DNA of 64,000 bases from Parapristionchus giblindavisi (taxonomy: Eukaryota > Nematoda > Chromadorea > Rhabditida > Diplogasteridae), in the NCBI GenBank assembly GCA_943737045.1, contig CALSFV010000326.1, positions 62,001-126,000 of the forward strand, given 5' to 3'. The notes beneath the pieces were generated by a model that was given only the letters and a program-made list of their open reading frames with translations, had not been told where the DNA came from and did no database searches. The position numbers and the translations under genes were made by a program. Position 1 is the first letter of the stretch, and each line of letters opens with the position of its first letter. Of this stretch, positions 63,948-64,000 are shown in pieces.

Positions 63948-64000
63948 GATACGACAGAAATCAGTAAAAGATGTCCTTGAGACAGTGACGAGACTGACTC
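63948..64000 (+). CDS. Possible exon cut by the window edge
   Basis: After an acceptor-like CAATTCAACAG, the frame IRQKSVKDVLETVTRLT is open to the window end and has unbiased, helical, coding-like composition unlike the surrounding repeats. No family recognised. Too short to be sure. Confidence 0.2.

Overview
The window reads as nuclear DNA of a small-genome metazoan, most likely a nematode. The reasons are multi-exon genes with many introns of 45-100 bp, GT-AG boundaries with short TTTCAG/TTTTAG-type acceptors, a cyclin B of the nematode CYB-1 style, AT-rich noncoding DNA, and very many copies of a TACNGTA motif in introns and spacers. The species cannot be named from the sequence alone.

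Layout: (1) 1-4796 (+), the 3' exons of an unidentified gene, perhaps a myotubularin-related pseudophosphatase. One of its introns holds a complete, apparently recent, antisense LTR retrotransposon (674-3792) with identical 220-bp LTRs, a 5-bp target duplication, and a single Gag-protease-integrase-tail ORF lacking reverse transcriptase. (2) 6077-7934 (+), cyclin B. (3) 9114-9704 (+), a small Sm-like protein resembling NAA38, the NatC auxiliary subunit. (4) 9705-13637, gene-free pyrimidine-rich DNA. (5) 13638-36600 (+), a complete VPS13 lipid-transfer protein gene with dozens of exons. Its introns hold a tRNA-Ile gene and several inverted-repeat transposable elements. (6) 38349-42059 (-), the replicative helicase subunit MCM4, divergent from (7) 42502-45446 (+), an hnRNP C/RALY-type RRM protein with two added zinc-finger-like segments. 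Three E2F-type octamers lie in the shared promoter on the MCM4 side. (8) 45447-49002, repeats. (9) 49003-49255 (-), a two-exon gene for a 58-residue basic protein. (10) 50233-60247 (-), a tentatively assembled ankyrin-repeat gene whose 7.3-kb intron is packed with (GGGAGA)n/(TCTCCC)n arrays that switch strand. (11) 60248-64000, low-complexity DNA and possibly one exon at the right edge.

The genes are housekeeping and cell-cycle functions (mitotic cyclin, MCM helicase, N-acetylation, RNA binding, lipid transfer) with no operon-like clustering. The most unusual content is in the introns. Two families of short inverted-repeat elements flanked by perfect 8-bp duplications (hAT-like) carry tandem 40-50-bp repeats inside, and a third inverted-repeat element has the same plan with units of about 25 bp. 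The intact but pol-less retrotransposon, and a TGATCTT heptamer array that makes up the core of many short introns, are also worth attention.
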